Shown piece after piece: positions 5,604 to 6,471 of a stretch of 6,471 bases of DNA. The stretch is taken from the NCBI GenBank assembly GCA_937860165.1, contig CALMBE010000422.1, positions 1 through 6,471 of the forward strand, given 5' to 3'. The DNA comes from an uncultured Planctomycetaceae bacterium (GTDB taxonomy: Bacteria; Planctomycetota; Planctomycetia; Pirellulales; Lacipirellulaceae). Every line of letters starts with the position of its first letter. Positions within the stretch are counted from its first letter, which is position 1. Position numbers and translations under genes: made by a program. The notes beneath the pieces were generated by a model. That model did no database searches. It was given only the letters and a program-made list of their open reading frames with translations, and was not told the DNA's origin.

Positions 5604-6383
5604 ATGCCTATTCCCGAAGACCCGCATGGGATTGAACACGAGCCCCACTTGCTGCCTACCAAGTGGCAAGCCGACCCTTCGGAATCTTCTGTCGGCAGTA
5701 CCCTCGCACCACACACCGCCGATCCTGTCGAACGGGCCGAACACACGGTCTGGGACGAATCCGCCCTTTCCACGGAATTGACCGCGGGAATTCAACCCGA
5801 CGTCACTTTTCAAACTTGGCTGGTGGAAAACCAGCAACAGACCACCTGGTTTGATTCCTGGTGGATTACGTTCCTAGTGGCCTTGGCCGCCGGACCATGG
5901 GGTGTTCTTGGGGCTTTGGGAAACGGCGAATTCGGAGGGCTGGCACTCCTGGCCGTGGTCATCTTTGGACCCGTGGTGGAGGAAATCACCAAAGTCGCAG
6001 CGGCGACGTGGGTCATCGAAAAGCGTCCTTATTGGTTTCAGTCAGGGACCCAAATCCTGTTCGCGGCAGCCTGCGGAGGCCTCGCCTTCGCAGCTATCGA
6101 AAACCTCCTGTACATCTATGTATACGTCCCCCAGCATTCGAACGAGTTCGTCGCCTTTCGTTGGACGGTGTGTGTCGCCCTGCACATGACCTGCTCGACC
6201 CTAGCAGGTATGGGGCTTCGCAGAACATGGAGTCACACGATCACCCACCACAGGCCCCCCGATTTGACGCTCGCAGCCCCTTGGTTCGCAGCTGCGATGA
6301 TCTGCCATGGGCTCTATAACCTCACCGTCGGGATCGCAGAAGTATCAGGTTGGCTCGAATTGGGTATGCCTGAGAACAGCTAG
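5604..6383 (+). CDS. PrsW-like intramembrane metalloprotease family protein
   Basis: The 259-residue protein has a polar, acidic, proline-containing N-terminal tail (residues 1-80). A membrane domain with about five hydrophobic segments follows (roughly 86-106, 112-135, 150-174, 184-204 and 222-246). Its conserved motifs match the PrsW family. EEITK (126-130) is the EExxK motif. AFAAIENLLY (161-170) carries FxxxE with Glu166. His194 (VALHMT) and His235 (ICHGLYN) are the two conserved histidines in later membrane segments. PrsW of Bacillus performs site-1 cleavage of an anti-sigma factor. The substrate here is unknown, and no sigma or anti-sigma gene is nearby. The ATG at 5604 has no Shine-Dalgarno site. 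There is no other in-frame ATG before the membrane domain. The long tail has no recognisable domain and could be a regulatory or targeting segment. The gene starts 24 bases after the double palindrome, so it may be read through from the ybjQ genes. Confidence 0.85.
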   Translation: MPIPEDPHGIEHEPHLLPTKWQADPSESSVGSTLAPHTADPVERAEHTVWDESALSTELTAGIQPDVTFQTWLVENQQQTTWFDSWWITFLVALAAGPWGVLGALGNGEFGGLALLAVVIFGPVVEEITKVAAATWVIEKRPYWFQSGTQILFAAACGGLAFAAIENLLYIYVYVPQHSNEFVAFRWTVCVALHMTCSTLAGMGLRRTWSHTITHHRPPDLTLAAPWFAAAMICHGLYNLTVGIAEVSGWLELGMPENS

Positions 6384-6441
6384 CGGCTGGCGATTAGTCC
6401 TTCTGCACGAGTGCTATGTCAAACCGAAAAATGAGGGTGCC

Positions 6442-6471
6442 ATGGCCACGGCGGTACTCCGCTGTGGCCAT
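6442..6471. repeat. Palindrome at the right edge, 13-base arms
   Basis: ATGGCCACGGCGG (6442-6454), loop TACT, and CCGCTGTGGCCAT (6459-6471) form a 13-base-pair stem with one G/T wobble. The window ends exactly at the last paired base. GGGTGCC (6435-6441) precedes the left arm, so the stem may continue beyond the window. The hairpin lies 58 bases after the PrsW-like stop codon and could act as its transcript end, but no T-tract is visible. Its sequence differs from the other two palindrome types in the window. It has the look of a dispersed planctomycete repeat. Confidence 0.75.

Noticed and set aside
5288..5773. A 161-codon minus-strand frame covering the double palindrome
   Set aside because: It overlaps two well-supported plus-strand genes and runs through the inverted repeats, so it is a by-product of their composition.
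1..6471. CRISPR array, defence island or phage genes
   Set aside because: No regularly spaced direct repeats, Cas, integrase or phage structural proteins were found. The repeats present are paired palindromes, not arrays.

Overview
The window looks like chromosomal DNA from a planctomycete, most likely of the Pirellulales. This is inferred, not proven. The protein style is the basis: a small ComEA-like helix-hairpin-helix protein with a membrane anchor, a PfkB sugar kinase of the planctomycete type, a RAYT-type transposase carrying HYH, and a short conserved hypothetical protein. The mixed use of clear and absent Shine-Dalgarno sites and the abundant intergenic palindromes also fit. No rRNA, tRNA, CRISPR array, integrase or classical insertion sequence was seen.

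Layout, left to right. (1) The first 37 codons of a probable nadC run off the left edge on the minus strand (1-112). (2) A divergent ComEA-like gene (214-660, +) meets a 71-residue hypothetical gene (657-872, -) tail to tail, the two sharing a TTAA as both stop codons. (3) A PfkB-family kinase (993-1895, -). (4) A REP-associated tyrosine transposase, RAYT (2071-2658, +), bracketed by two related hairpins in opposite orientation (1937-1957 and 2674-2697). (5) glnS, a full-length glutaminyl-tRNA synthetase (2702-4375, -). (6) A 253-base divergent gap, then two tandem YbjQ-family genes (4629-4952 and 5000-5479, +), the first soluble and the second with an N-terminal membrane anchor. (7) An 82-base double palindrome (5498-5579) built from two inverted copies of a 34-base REP-like unit. 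(8) A PrsW-like intramembrane protease (5604-6383, +). (9) A 13-base-arm palindrome at the right edge (6442-6471), possibly cut by the window boundary.

Most genes are housekeeping or conserved genes that do not form one pathway. The two ybjQ genes probably form an operon, and the PrsW-like gene may be read through from them across the double palindrome. The most notable part is the repeat biology. A RAYT sits between an inverted pair of REP-like hairpins, the expected form of a REP-mobilising unit (REPtron). Two further palindrome types, different in sequence, lie within 4 kb of it. One of them has the textbook REP layout: a GTAG foot, a GC-rich stem and an inverted partner. Which of these the RAYT processes is the open question here.
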